From positions 186,001 through 250,000 of the forward strand of contig NZ_VWNF01000021.1 of the NCBI RefSeq assembly GCF_008711175.1: DNA of 64,000 nt. Reading direction: 5' to 3'. Position 1 is the stretch's first letter, and each line of letters begins with the position of its first letter. Made by a program: the position numbers and the translations under genes. Under the pieces are notes generated by a model. That model was not told the DNA's origin. It did not search any database and was given only the letters and a program-made list of their open reading frames with translations. Positions 24,230-31,884 of the stretch are shown piece by piece. Source of the stretch: Nesterenkonia ebinurensis (GTDB taxonomy: Bacteria > Actinomycetota > Actinomycetes > Actinomycetales > Micrococcaceae).

Positions 24230-25333
24230 TCACCCCGTGTATCCGAAGAGCTCTTCCCAGAGCTCTGCGTTTTCTTCGAGTAGGTCTTGGTACTCCTCTG
24301 GGTCAACGACATAGATTCCCTCATCATCCAGAGGAGGCATATCCACGCCCTCACCCAAGTCAGGGGCTCCCAACTCCGGATTTATGGGGTAGTCCCCCAG
24401 CTCTAGTGCCGCCAACTGCCCGCTATCCGAGAGCGTCCAATTCAGGAAAACTTCGGCAGTGTTAGGCGAGTCCCCACCTTCCGAGAGCCCAACGATGTAC
24501 TCGTTGACTGGGAACCCCTCTTCCGGAGCAACCAAGGTAATCGGCGCACCATCTTCAATCGCCACCATGCCCACCGTTGAAGGCACCGGGCCCGCAACCA
24601 ACTCACCTCGAGCCATCGCATCGGTCAGCGGCGAGGCAGAGTCAAAGATCCTGGGGCTGGTATCTGCCAACTGAGACAACCACTCCTCCCCCAACACATC
24701 CAACTGGAAGTGGACCAAGTTCGCAGACGACCCAGCAGCTCGAACCTGAGTTAATCCAATATCGCCGGAAGAGATCCCGTCTTCGATCAGGTCCTCCCAT
24801 GAAGTGAGCTCCTCATCGGCCACCTCATGGTTGTAGGCAAACAGGTAAGGCCGGTTGTAGGTGGTGAAGTAGAGACCGTCCTCGTGAACAGCCTCATCAG
24901 GGATACTGATGTCACTGGGAATGTCTGAGTACGAGCGAAATACCTCAGCGTCAACCAGTTGATCGATCAGGTCCCACCCGTCGATCCGGATCACATCGGC
25001 ACCTAGCTGATTTGCCTGATGCTCAGAGATAATCCGCTCAGTCAACTGATTGGGAACCACACGAACGAGATCCCCATCAAGCCCTGTCTCCTCCTGGAAA
25101 CGCTCTATCAGCTGCCTCTCACCAGCTTCACCTGAACCCGTATAGAGTATTAGGCCATCCTCATCCTGGGCCGCTTCCATCAACTCAGCCGAAGCAACTT
25201 CCTGTCCATCGATAACCAGCGAACCGTCATCCTGAACACCTTCACCATCACCGCCAGCCCCACCACATGCCGTAGTCAACACCAGCGCAGTAAGGGAACC
25301 AAACGCTCCCACCCTGAACATTGAGTAACTCAT
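24230..25333 (-). CDS. Fbp/AfuA-type ABC transporter substrate-binding lipoprotein, copy 1
   Basis: This is an extracellular binding protein of 367 residues with a lipoprotein signal: MSYSMFRVGAFGSL, LTTAC, lipidated Cys23. The mature protein opens with GGAGGDGEG and then LILYTGSGEAGERQLIERFQ, the first strand and helix of the iron/2-aminoethylphosphonate/spermidine-type binding fold. It is identical over residues 8-365 to the neighbouring copy; only the N-terminal seven residues and the final codons differ. The ATG has AAGGAG upstream. The protein is very acidic. Cargo is unknown; the nearby enzymes point to an organic molecule rather than free iron (inference). Confidence 0.9.
   Translation of the reverse strand: MSYSMFRVGAFGSLTALVLTTACGGAGGDGEGVQDDGSLVIDGQEVASAELMEAAQDEDGLILYTGSGEAGERQLIERFQEETGLDGDLVRVVPNQLTERIISEHQANQLGADVIRIDGWDLIDQLVDAEVFRSYSDIPSDISIPDEAVHEDGLYFTTYNRPYLFAYNHEVADEELTSWEDLIEDGISSGDIGLTQVRAAGSSANLVHFQLDVLGEEWLSQLADTSPRIFDSASPLTDAMARGELVAGPVPSTVGMVAIEDGAPITLVAPEEGFPVNEYIVGLSEGGDSPNTAEVFLNWTLSDSGQLAALELGDYPINPELGAPDLGEGVDMPPLDDEGIYVVDPEEYQDLLEENAELWEELFGYTG
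24237..25315. repeat. Tandem duplication, unit 1 (1,079 bp)
   Basis: This block matches 25359-26437 with a constant 1,122-bp offset and no difference that could be seen in DNA or in any translated frame. It covers almost the whole binding-protein gene. The flanks diverge abruptly on both sides. Confidence 0.93.
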
Positions 25334-25351
25334 AACTTCGCTCCTTGCGAT

Positions 25352-26455
25352 CTAGCCTGTGTATCCGAAGAGCTCTTCCCAGAGCTCTGCGTTTTCTTCG
25401 AGTAGGTCTTGGTACTCCTCTGGGTCAACGACATAGATTCCCTCATCATCCAGAGGAGGCATATCCACGCCCTCACCCAAGTCAGGGGCTCCCAACTCCG
25501 GATTTATGGGGTAGTCCCCCAGCTCTAGTGCCGCCAACTGCCCGCTATCCGAGAGCGTCCAATTCAGGAAAACTTCGGCAGTGTTAGGCGAGTCCCCACC
25601 TTCCGAGAGCCCAACGATGTACTCGTTGACTGGGAACCCCTCTTCCGGAGCAACCAAGGTAATCGGCGCACCATCTTCAATCGCCACCATGCCCACCGTT
25701 GAAGGCACCGGGCCCGCAACCAACTCACCTCGAGCCATCGCATCGGTCAGCGGCGAGGCAGAGTCAAAGATCCTGGGGCTGGTATCTGCCAACTGAGACA
25801 ACCACTCCTCCCCCAACACATCCAACTGGAAGTGGACCAAGTTCGCAGACGACCCAGCAGCTCGAACCTGAGTTAATCCAATATCGCCGGAAGAGATCCC
25901 GTCTTCGATCAGGTCCTCCCATGAAGTGAGCTCCTCATCGGCCACCTCATGGTTGTAGGCAAACAGGTAAGGCCGGTTGTAGGTGGTGAAGTAGAGACCG
26001 TCCTCGTGAACAGCCTCATCAGGGATACTGATGTCACTGGGAATGTCTGAGTACGAGCGAAATACCTCAGCGTCAACCAGTTGATCGATCAGGTCCCACC
26101 CGTCGATCCGGATCACATCGGCACCTAGCTGATTTGCCTGATGCTCAGAGATAATCCGCTCAGTCAACTGATTGGGAACCACACGAACGAGATCCCCATC
26201 AAGCCCTGTCTCCTCCTGGAAACGCTCTATCAGCTGCCTCTCACCAGCTTCACCTGAACCCGTATAGAGTATTAGGCCATCCTCATCCTGGGCCGCTTCC
26301 ATCAACTCAGCCGAAGCAACTTCCTGTCCATCGATAACCAGCGAACCGTCATCCTGAACACCTTCACCATCACCGCCAGCCCCACCACATGCCGTAGTCA
26401 ACACCAGCGCAGTAAGGGAACCAAACGCTCCCACCCTCGAAACTTGAAACCTCAC
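25352..26455 (-). CDS. Fbp/AfuA-type ABC transporter substrate-binding lipoprotein, copy 2
   Basis: This is the second copy of the binding protein, also 367 residues, starting with GTG at 26455 and AGGAG eight bases upstream. The signal is MRFQVSRVGAFGSL then LTTAC. Because it directly follows the permease gene with its own natural start, it is more likely the ancestral copy, and the unit nearer the aldehyde dehydrogenase the added one. Both copies are intact and have ribosome sites, so binding protein dosage would be doubled. Confidence 0.9.
   Translation of the reverse strand: MRFQVSRVGAFGSLTALVLTTACGGAGGDGEGVQDDGSLVIDGQEVASAELMEAAQDEDGLILYTGSGEAGERQLIERFQEETGLDGDLVRVVPNQLTERIISEHQANQLGADVIRIDGWDLIDQLVDAEVFRSYSDIPSDISIPDEAVHEDGLYFTTYNRPYLFAYNHEVADEELTSWEDLIEDGISSGDIGLTQVRAAGSSANLVHFQLDVLGEEWLSQLADTSPRIFDSASPLTDAMARGELVAGPVPSTVGMVAIEDGAPITLVAPEEGFPVNEYIVGLSEGGDSPNTAEVFLNWTLSDSGQLAALELGDYPINPELGAPDLGEGVDMPPLDDEGIYVVDPEEYQDLLEENAELWEELFGYTG
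25359..26437. repeat. Tandem duplication, unit 2 (1,079 bp)
   Basis: This is the partner of 24237-25315. The 43-bp junction between the units (25316-25358) contains the start codon and AAGGAG site of copy 1 and the TAG stop of copy 2, so neither gene was broken by the duplication. Confidence 0.93.
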
Positions 26456-26466
26456 AACAATATCTC

Positions 26467-28161
26467 CTATCTGAGATTACTGAAGCCAAATCGCCGCGCG
26501 AGTAGTGCGAGTGCAGCGATTATTCCTACATAAATGACACTCAGCGCAGAAGCTGATCTAATTGCACCATTCTCATACTCGTCAAAGATCACAATGGACA
26601 GGATTCGAGTATCAGTTGTATAGAGAAATAGTGGAACAGTGAGCTCTCGCATGCTCAGCATGAGCATGAGAATAAAAACCGAAGCAATTCCCTCCTTCAT
26701 CAGGGGAATGGTTATCTTTCTGACAGACTTTACTCGTGTGGCGCCGTGCATCATGGCCGATTCCTCGAGTTCTGTGTTTTGCTGCAGAAGGGAAGAGGAC
26801 ATGCCCCTGTACCCTTGTGGCATCTGCACAGCGATGAACGCGATCACCATGATGGCCAGCGTCCCGTAAACCGGGAGCGGCATAATGAGCCACGTCCAGA
26901 GCAAGCCCATTCCAAGGACGATTGCTGGTATTGCTAACGGAGTCATGGCCATATACTCAATGAGCGGGCTGCCAGGCTGTCGCATACGCAGTACAAGATA
27001 TGCACTTATGAAGCAGAGCGCCGTTGCGAGGACTCCCACCCCTACGGAGACTATGACGCTATTAGTCGCAGCTTGTGTCACCTGAGGCCGCTCAAACGGA
27101 GCCCACAGTGCAGATATGTTGAAGTCTGCCTGTGAAAGGAGACCAGTTACCGATGGTATGAACGCAGACGGTGAAGTCGCCGTCAGGATTAGCGCACTCA
27201 TGGGGAGCACGATTGACACTACAAAGAACGCAATAACACCGGCGAACAGGGGCGTACGAGCGCGTCCAAGCCTGACTAGACTCGCCCGGGCGCCTTTGCC
27301 GCCCACGATCGTGTAATTTCTTCTTCTGAGAATTCTTTGTTGAATATACGTGAGCAGGAGTACTACGCCAATCAGTAGCAGAGCTACCGCGGCCGCCTCG
27401 TTCCCTCTCTGAGGAGAGGAATTCATAAACCTGTAGATGTACGTTGGCAACGTGTTTATCCCCGAGGGATTAGCCAGGAACTGAGCGACTGGAAAGTTCT
27501 CTAGCGACAGAATGAAGACCAGGAATCCAGAACCCAGTAGTGGTGGCGTCATGAGCCCCATGGTGACCCTACGAATGACGGTCCCTTGCTTCGCACCGTG
27601 AACTCGGCCGGCTTCCTCTAGCTCTGGATTCATGAGCAGGAGAGCTGAGGACGTGAACAGGAAGACGTAGGGGGCGTAGTACACGCCTAGAACGAAAATC
27701 AGTCCAGCGAAACTGTAGACGTTCAAAACCTCGGGCAACCCCAGGTCTCTAGCGAGGACGTTCAGAAGACCGCTTCTCGGGTTACCCAGTATCGACCAAG
27801 CCAATGCAGCGACGAACGCTGGAATGAACATCGGCGCCAGTCCGGCCAGGTATACGAAAGGCTTCCACTTAATGTCGGTACGCGCGAAGATAAAGGCCAG
27901 CGCTCCTCCCGTAAACATAGCGAAGAGAGCACTTCCGAAAGCTATGATCAAGCTATTCTGAGCCGCCCCTAGCGTTGCGCCGCTCAGAATCCCACCGATG
28001 GTCTCGAACGTGAGATTGGTCAAGCTGATATTGCCAGGCCTGGGGAGTACATCAGACAGGGCAGCAAAGATAATGAGAAGCACCGGAATGCATATGAGAA
28101 CAAACAGCACACCGAGAACCGTCACCTGTAGCGCTGTTGCTGCATTGAAGAACTTACGCAT
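26467..28161 (-). CDS. Fbp-type ABC transporter permease, fused double-domain
   Basis: This is a 564-residue inner-membrane permease with about 12 helices, formed from two fused BPD_transp_1 domains as in FbpB/SfuB/ThiP-like systems. Each half has an EAA loop: ELEEAGRVHGAKQGTVIRRV in the first and ELEESAMMHGATRVKSVRKI in the second. The start at 28161 (MRKFFNAATALQ) overlaps the ATPase stop by 8 bp; a longer frame to 28209 would run into the ATPase gene. Because one polypeptide supplies both permease halves, the transporter is complete with the ATPase and the binding protein. Confidence 0.93.
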   Translation of the reverse strand: MRKFFNAATALQVTVLGVLFVLICIPVLLIIFAALSDVLPRPGNISLTNLTFETIGGILSGATLGAAQNSLIIAFGSALFAMFTGGALAFIFARTDIKWKPFVYLAGLAPMFIPAFVAALAWSILGNPRSGLLNVLARDLGLPEVLNVYSFAGLIFVLGVYYAPYVFLFTSSALLLMNPELEEAGRVHGAKQGTVIRRVTMGLMTPPLLGSGFLVFILSLENFPVAQFLANPSGINTLPTYIYRFMNSSPQRGNEAAAVALLLIGVVLLLTYIQQRILRRRNYTIVGGKGARASLVRLGRARTPLFAGVIAFFVVSIVLPMSALILTATSPSAFIPSVTGLLSQADFNISALWAPFERPQVTQAATNSVIVSVGVGVLATALCFISAYLVLRMRQPGSPLIEYMAMTPLAIPAIVLGMGLLWTWLIMPLPVYGTLAIMVIAFIAVQMPQGYRGMSSSLLQQNTELEESAMMHGATRVKSVRKITIPLMKEGIASVFILMLMLSMRELTVPLFLYTTDTRILSIVIFDEYENGAIRSASALSVIYVGIIAALALLARRFGFSNLR

Positions 28162-29215
28162 CAGTTGACCCCAGTTTTTGTACTGGTAGCTGCCTAATAC
28201 TTCCCTCATCCACCGAGACCCTCACCTTGTCACCTCGTTGCAGAGTCAACGCAGCTTGGGGGATCTCACACTGAACTATGAGGCCGTTAGCCATCTCCAC
28301 AGTTGCGAGGAAATTGTCTCCCTGGTAACTCAAACTCGTTACTGACCCACTGTCCGCCGAATCATCGTTCGTGGCCTCAAGTTTCACATGTGAGGCTCGG
28401 AAACAAACGTGGTCTCCAGAGTCGCTGCGACCGTTAAGACCACGGGCACTAATCACACAAGCACTACTGTCATCCCGAGAGAAGATGTTCTGGTACCCCA
28501 TGAATGAGGCAGCTTCCACATCCACTGGGTTCTGGTAAAGGTCTTTTGGCGTACCGTACTGGACAACCCCGCCAGCACGCATCATGGCGATATTGTCTGC
28601 CAGCGCAAGGGCTTCACTTTGATCGTGAGTCACATAGATCGTCGTCAGTCCCTGTTCCTGCTGAATCCTCCGGAGTTCAGTACGAAGACGAACTCGGAGA
28701 AGAGCATCAAGGTTTGACAAAGGCTCATCCAGCAGCATCACAGCAGGATCCATAGCTAGGCTTCTCGAGAGCGCCACCCTCTGCATCTGCCCACCGGACA
28801 GCTCGCTAGCGCCGCGCTTTTCATACTGGCTCATCCCAGTGAGCTCAAGCACCTCTCCCACCTTGCGCGCCACATCACTACGGCTCAGCTTCTTCATCTG
28901 GAGAGGAAAGGCGACGTTCTCGTACACCGTCTTATGTGGCCATATTGCGTAAGACTGGAACACCATGCTCACGTTGCGCTTATTTGGCGGAACATTCGTC
29001 CTCTCTGCGAAATTGAAGACGTCGCGTTCCCCAACAGTAATTCTTCCTCCAGTTGGGGCCTCCAGCCCGGCAACGGACCTCATCGTGGTCGTCTTACCAC
29101 AGCCACTCGGCCCCAGAAGAACGAGTGACGTTCCATCAGGAACTTCTAGATCCAGGTCTTTTACGGCATGAAACTTTCCATAGTGAATCTGGAGGTCTTG
29201 AAGAGAAACTCTCAT
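28154..29215 (-). CDS. Fbp/Pot-type ABC transporter ATP-binding protein
   Basis: This is the ATPase of the importer, 353 residues from ATG 29215 (AAGGGG upstream). Walker A is GPSGCGKTT, the Q-loop lies in MVFQSYAIWPHKTVYENVAFP, the signature is LSGGQMQRV, and Walker B is VMLLDEPLSNLDALLR. A C-terminal OB-fold (TOBE) regulatory domain covers about residues 240-350 (LSYQGDNFLATVEM). It is the first gene of the operon: ATPase, permease, two binding proteins, aldehyde dehydrogenase and two hydroxyacid dehydrogenases, all on the minus strand with overlaps or very short gaps. Confidence 0.94.
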   Translation of the reverse strand: MRVSLQDLQIHYGKFHAVKDLDLEVPDGTSLVLLGPSGCGKTTTMRSVAGLEAPTGGRITVGERDVFNFAERTNVPPNKRNVSMVFQSYAIWPHKTVYENVAFPLQMKKLSRSDVARKVGEVLELTGMSQYEKRGASELSGGQMQRVALSRSLAMDPAVMLLDEPLSNLDALLRVRLRTELRRIQQEQGLTTIYVTHDQSEALALADNIAMMRAGGVVQYGTPKDLYQNPVDVEAASFMGYQNIFSRDDSSACVISARGLNGRSDSGDHVCFRASHVKLEATNDDSADSGSVTSLSYQGDNFLATVEMANGLIVQCEIPQAALTLQRGDKVRVSVDEGSIRQLPVQKLGSTDA

Positions 29216-29243
29216 ATGCGCCCCTTGCATTAGTACTATGCAT

Positions 29244-29266
29244 CACGTACATCATTAGCGTACGTG
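29244..29266. promoter_or_regulatory. Perfect palindromic operator upstream of the Fbp-type operon
   Basis: CACGTAC (29244-29250) and GTACGTG (29260-29266) form a perfect 7-bp inverted repeat with a 9-base spacer, 29 bp before the ATPase start. It lies in the 298-bp gap between this operon and the LysR gene (29216-29513), which has no other gene. The LysR protein is the obvious candidate ligand, though the symmetry would also suit a GntR. Confidence 0.5.
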
Positions 29267-29513
29267 AGACTTGGATCACTGTCAACGGCGTTTTGAGTTG
29301 CGCGTCACAGTAAGCTTGTGACGCTTCAAGATCCCTGCCTTCCTCGACTGAAGCGCAGAGCTACAAGCGCGCGGCGCGCTACCAGGCCGATGCCGTTCAT
29401 CAGCACTGACCCCGCAAAGTGGAGAAAGCACTGGTCGCCCATCCACTGGGACGGTTGCAAGAATCTTTCCGCTTCCCTACAACAGTGCTTGGACTCATAC
29501 CTCGACTCGAACC

Positions 29514-30419
29514 CTAGGTCCCGTTCATTGCTTGCACTTGCTCGGAGACTTCCAAGAACTTAGCCAGTGCGGGATTCTGGTCCTCCCTCTTCCAGACAAG
29601 TCTCACTTGAAGCTCGGTGTCTTCACGCTCAGCATCCAACTTTCGATAGATAACACCAGGTGAGTAGACATGTTCCTGCACGCTGGTCTGGGTCAGTGAT
29701 ACCCCATAGCCAGAAGCAACGAGAACCATGCATGTGGCAGAGTCTGGTGCAACGTGGCTGATTCGAGGTATAAACCCATCCCGACTAGCAAGAGTATGAA
29801 GTCTCTGCGGCATGGAGGCTCCGGGGCCGCTAGGAAGGACAACCCAATTGTCCTTCTCAAGGTCACGCAAGGAGATTGCGTCTTGGTCTCCAAGGGGATG
29901 GTCATTCGGGAGAGCCAGAACGAGCTCTTCATACCCGATGACGCGAGATTCGACGTCAGCTGGCAGGGCGTCCCACCGTCCCAGTGCAATATCCAGGTCT
30001 CCATTAAGGACTTGCTCAAGTCCGACATACGACATCAGGGAAGATGAGAGCTCCAGCTGAATCCCGGGCAGTCGGGCACGGACTTCCTTGGCTAGAAACC
30101 CGACCACATGGTTGGTCGAAGGCCCAGAAAAACCCAGTCGGACTCTCCCGGTAAGCCCTTCATTCGCTGCGGCCACTACATCCGGAGTCCTGTCGACCAA
30201 CTCCAACAACTTCCTGGCGTGAGGAAGTAGCGCCTCACCGGCTGAAGTGAGAGAAACAGACTTGGTGGTCCGGGCTACTAGAGAGCTATCCAACTTCTTC
30301 TCAAGTTGAGCCACTGAACGACTCAGTGTCGACTGCGTCAGTTGTAGCCGTGTTGCGGCACGGCCAAAGTGGAGCTCCTCCGCAACTGCCACGAAGGCTC
30401 GTGCCTGATGAAGTTCCAT
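29514..30419 (-). CDS. LysR-family transcriptional regulator
   Basis: This is a 301-residue LysR regulator. The helix-turn-helix covers residues 2-60 (ARAFVAVAEELHFGRAATRL, then QSTLSRSVAQLEKKL), followed by the two-lobed effector-binding domain (VRLGFSGPSTNHVVGFLA). It is upstream of, and on the same strand as, the ABC-transporter/dehydrogenase operon, separated by about 300 bp containing a palindrome. It most likely activates that operon with the imported compound or a breakdown product as coinducer (inference). The sequence returns to higher GC just beyond its start, so it marks the right edge of the accessory region. Confidence 0.92.
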   Translation of the reverse strand: MELHQARAFVAVAEELHFGRAATRLQLTQSTLSRSVAQLEKKLDSSLVARTTKSVSLTSAGEALLPHARKLLELVDRTPDVVAAANEGLTGRVRLGFSGPSTNHVVGFLAKEVRARLPGIQLELSSSLMSYVGLEQVLNGDLDIALGRWDALPADVESRVIGYEELVLALPNDHPLGDQDAISLRDLEKDNWVVLPSGPGASMPQRLHTLASRDGFIPRISHVAPDSATCMVLVASGYGVSLTQTSVQEHVYSPGVIYRKLDAEREDTELQVRLVWKREDQNPALAKFLEVSEQVQAMNGT

Positions 30420-30504
30420 GCAGTCATTGTAAGGTGATTCCTCTCACGGGACTCTGACGCGGAGTCAGTGCGAGCCGAAGTCTGGCGCCGCCTGCTGGCT
30501 GCAG

Positions 30505-31422
30505 CTACTCACTCTTCAGCTGATCGGTGATCTCAGCGGCCCGGGCTGCCGCAGCCTTAGTCCCGGCGCGAATGGTCTGTCCCATGCTGTCGGTGTCGAA
30601 GGTGGTGATGGCCTGCTCGGTGGTGCCGTTGGGGCTGGTGACGTTCCTACGCAGTTGGGCGGCGTCATTATCGCCCAGGTTCTCCACGAGCATTTTTCCC
30701 GCGCCGTAAAGGGTCTGCGCGGCAAGCTCGGCAGCCAGCCGGGGGTCCAGGCCCAGCTCTGCCCCGGCCGCAGCCATATGCTCGGCCAGGTAGAAGGCGT
30801 AGGCCGGCCCGGAGCCCGCGATGGCCGAAAGCGCATCGATCTGGTCCTCGTCCAGCACATGCACTGAACCTGAAGCGCCCAGCAGCTCGGCCACCTGTTC
30901 CACCTGCTGCTTGCTCACGTGAGTGCCAGCGCTAAGTCCGACCACGCCAGCCCCCACGGACAGGGGGATATTCGGCATAGTGCGGATCACCGGCTGACCG
31001 GGGACCAGGGCAGCCTCCATCATCTCGATGGTCACCGCCGCGGCCACTGAGACCACCACCGCCTCAGGTTTCAGCGCATCCCTGATCTCGGTGCACACGT
31101 CGGTGATCTGGTAGGGTTTCACGCCCAGAAAGACCACCTCCGCCTGTGCAGCTGCGGTGCGGTTGGCAGCATACGCAGCTTCGGCGCTTGAACCCTCAAT
31201 CGCCTCAGAAGACTCAGCGCCAGTGCCGGTCTTAGCCCGACTCAACCGGGCACCGTCTTCTGGGGATAAGACCTCAACTCCAAACTGCTGCGAGCGCCGG
31301 TGGGCTGATTCTGTGGAGCGGGAGGTTGCCAGCACATCATCAGGGGAAACTCCAGACTCCAGCAGTCCGGCGAGGATCGCCCCATTCATGGAACCCAAGC
31401 CCAGCATCGCAATTTTGGTCAT
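30505..31422 (-). CDS. proC: Pyrroline-5-carboxylate reductase (ProC) with in-frame peptide insertion
   Basis: ProC makes proline from pyrroline-5-carboxylate using NAD(P)H. The start at 31422 (GAGGGGAATC then ATG) gives 305 residues, some 30 more than usual. The cofactor turn is IAMLGLGSMNGAILAGLL and the C-terminal signature region is VTSPNGTTEQAITTF. The extra length comes from residues about 55-90, which include RLSRAKTGTGAESSEA (59-74) between the second and third strands of the Rossmann domain. The same peptide appears in the methyltransferase at 36.6-38.3 kb. The rest is normal, so the insertion is probably tolerated in a surface loop. Confidence 0.93.
   Translation of the reverse strand: MTKIAMLGLGSMNGAILAGLLESGVSPDDVLATSRSTESAHRRSQQFGVEVLSPEDGARLSRAKTGTGAESSEAIEGSSAEAAYAANRTAAAQAEVVFLGVKPYQITDVCTEIRDALKPEAVVVSVAAAVTIEMMEAALVPGQPVIRTMPNIPLSVGAGVVGLSAGTHVSKQQVEQVAELLGASGSVHVLDEDQIDALSAIAGSGPAYAFYLAEHMAAAGAELGLDPRLAAELAAQTLYGAGKMLVENLGDNDAAQLRRNVTSPNGTTEQAITTFDTDSMGQTIRAGTKAAAARAAEITDQLKSE
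31200..31248 (-). repeat. In-frame peptide-coding repeat, copy A (in proC)
   Basis: These 49 bases encode RLSRAKTGTGAESSEA plus the first base of the next codon. They align without gaps to 38058-38106, with 37 of 49 bases identical and 13 of 16 residues identical. Most base differences are silent. Confidence 0.75.
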
Positions 31423-31432
31423 GATTCCCCTC

Positions 31433-31840
31433 TCATTGGTCCCGGAGTTCCCTACGGGCCTGGCCGATGATGCGGTCCCGGCGGAATATCCGGTCCAGGT
31501 GCTGCATCTGGGCATCCACATCAGGCTGTCCGGAGGAAAAGGACTCCAGTGTTTCGCGGTAGCGCTCCTCAAAGAGCTGCCAGTCCCCAGCTTCCAGCTG
31601 CGGGGCAATCTCCCGCAGCTCCTCGATCGCACGCTGGGCCTCAGTGCCCTGGACGTGGGCTTCGGCTGTCACATCGGCCAAGAGCTGCAGGGTGCCTCCC
31701 TTGTCCAGGATCCCGGCAGTGTCCTTTTTGTCCTCGTCGAACCACCCCAACGCAGAAAGGCCAAAGAGGAGCACCAAAAGCGCCAGCACACACCCGATGA
31801 CCAGCAGGACGATCTCCCACCACTCGTTCACACCACTCAC
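31433..31840 (-). CDS. Single-pass membrane protein of unknown function
   Basis: This 135-residue protein starts with GTG at 31840 (AGGAGAAG upstream). One N-terminal membrane helix (WEIVLLVIGCVLALLVLLFGL, in part) is followed by a cytoplasmic or periplasmic helical domain rich in Glu and Gln (LQLLADVTAEAHVQGTEAQ). No enzyme motif is seen. It lies 10 bp upstream of proC on the same strand, so it is likely cotranscribed. I do not recognise the family. Confidence 0.75.
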   Translation of the reverse strand: MSGVNEWWEIVLLVIGCVLALLVLLFGLSALGWFDEDKKDTAGILDKGGTLQLLADVTAEAHVQGTEAQRAIEELREIAPQLEAGDWQLFEERYRETLESFSSGQPDVDAQMQHLDRIFRRDRIIGQARRELRDQ

Positions 31841-31884
31841 CTTCTCCTGATAATCCTCTGCTGAATGAGTCTAAGGGCTGAGGT

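Noticed and set aside
24225-24354. A 43-codon N-terminal extension of the aldehyde dehydrogenase
   Set aside because: It lies inside the binding-protein gene in another frame and within the tandem repeat; the extension is unlike any dehydrogenase N-terminus and a TTG with ribosome site follows the stop.
29495-29521. A tRNA T-arm-like sequence (GGTTCGAGTC on the minus strand) at the end of the LysR gene
   Set aside because: The flanking bases do not form a T-stem or acceptor stem, and the sequence overlaps the LysR stop region. Taken as chance, not an attachment site.
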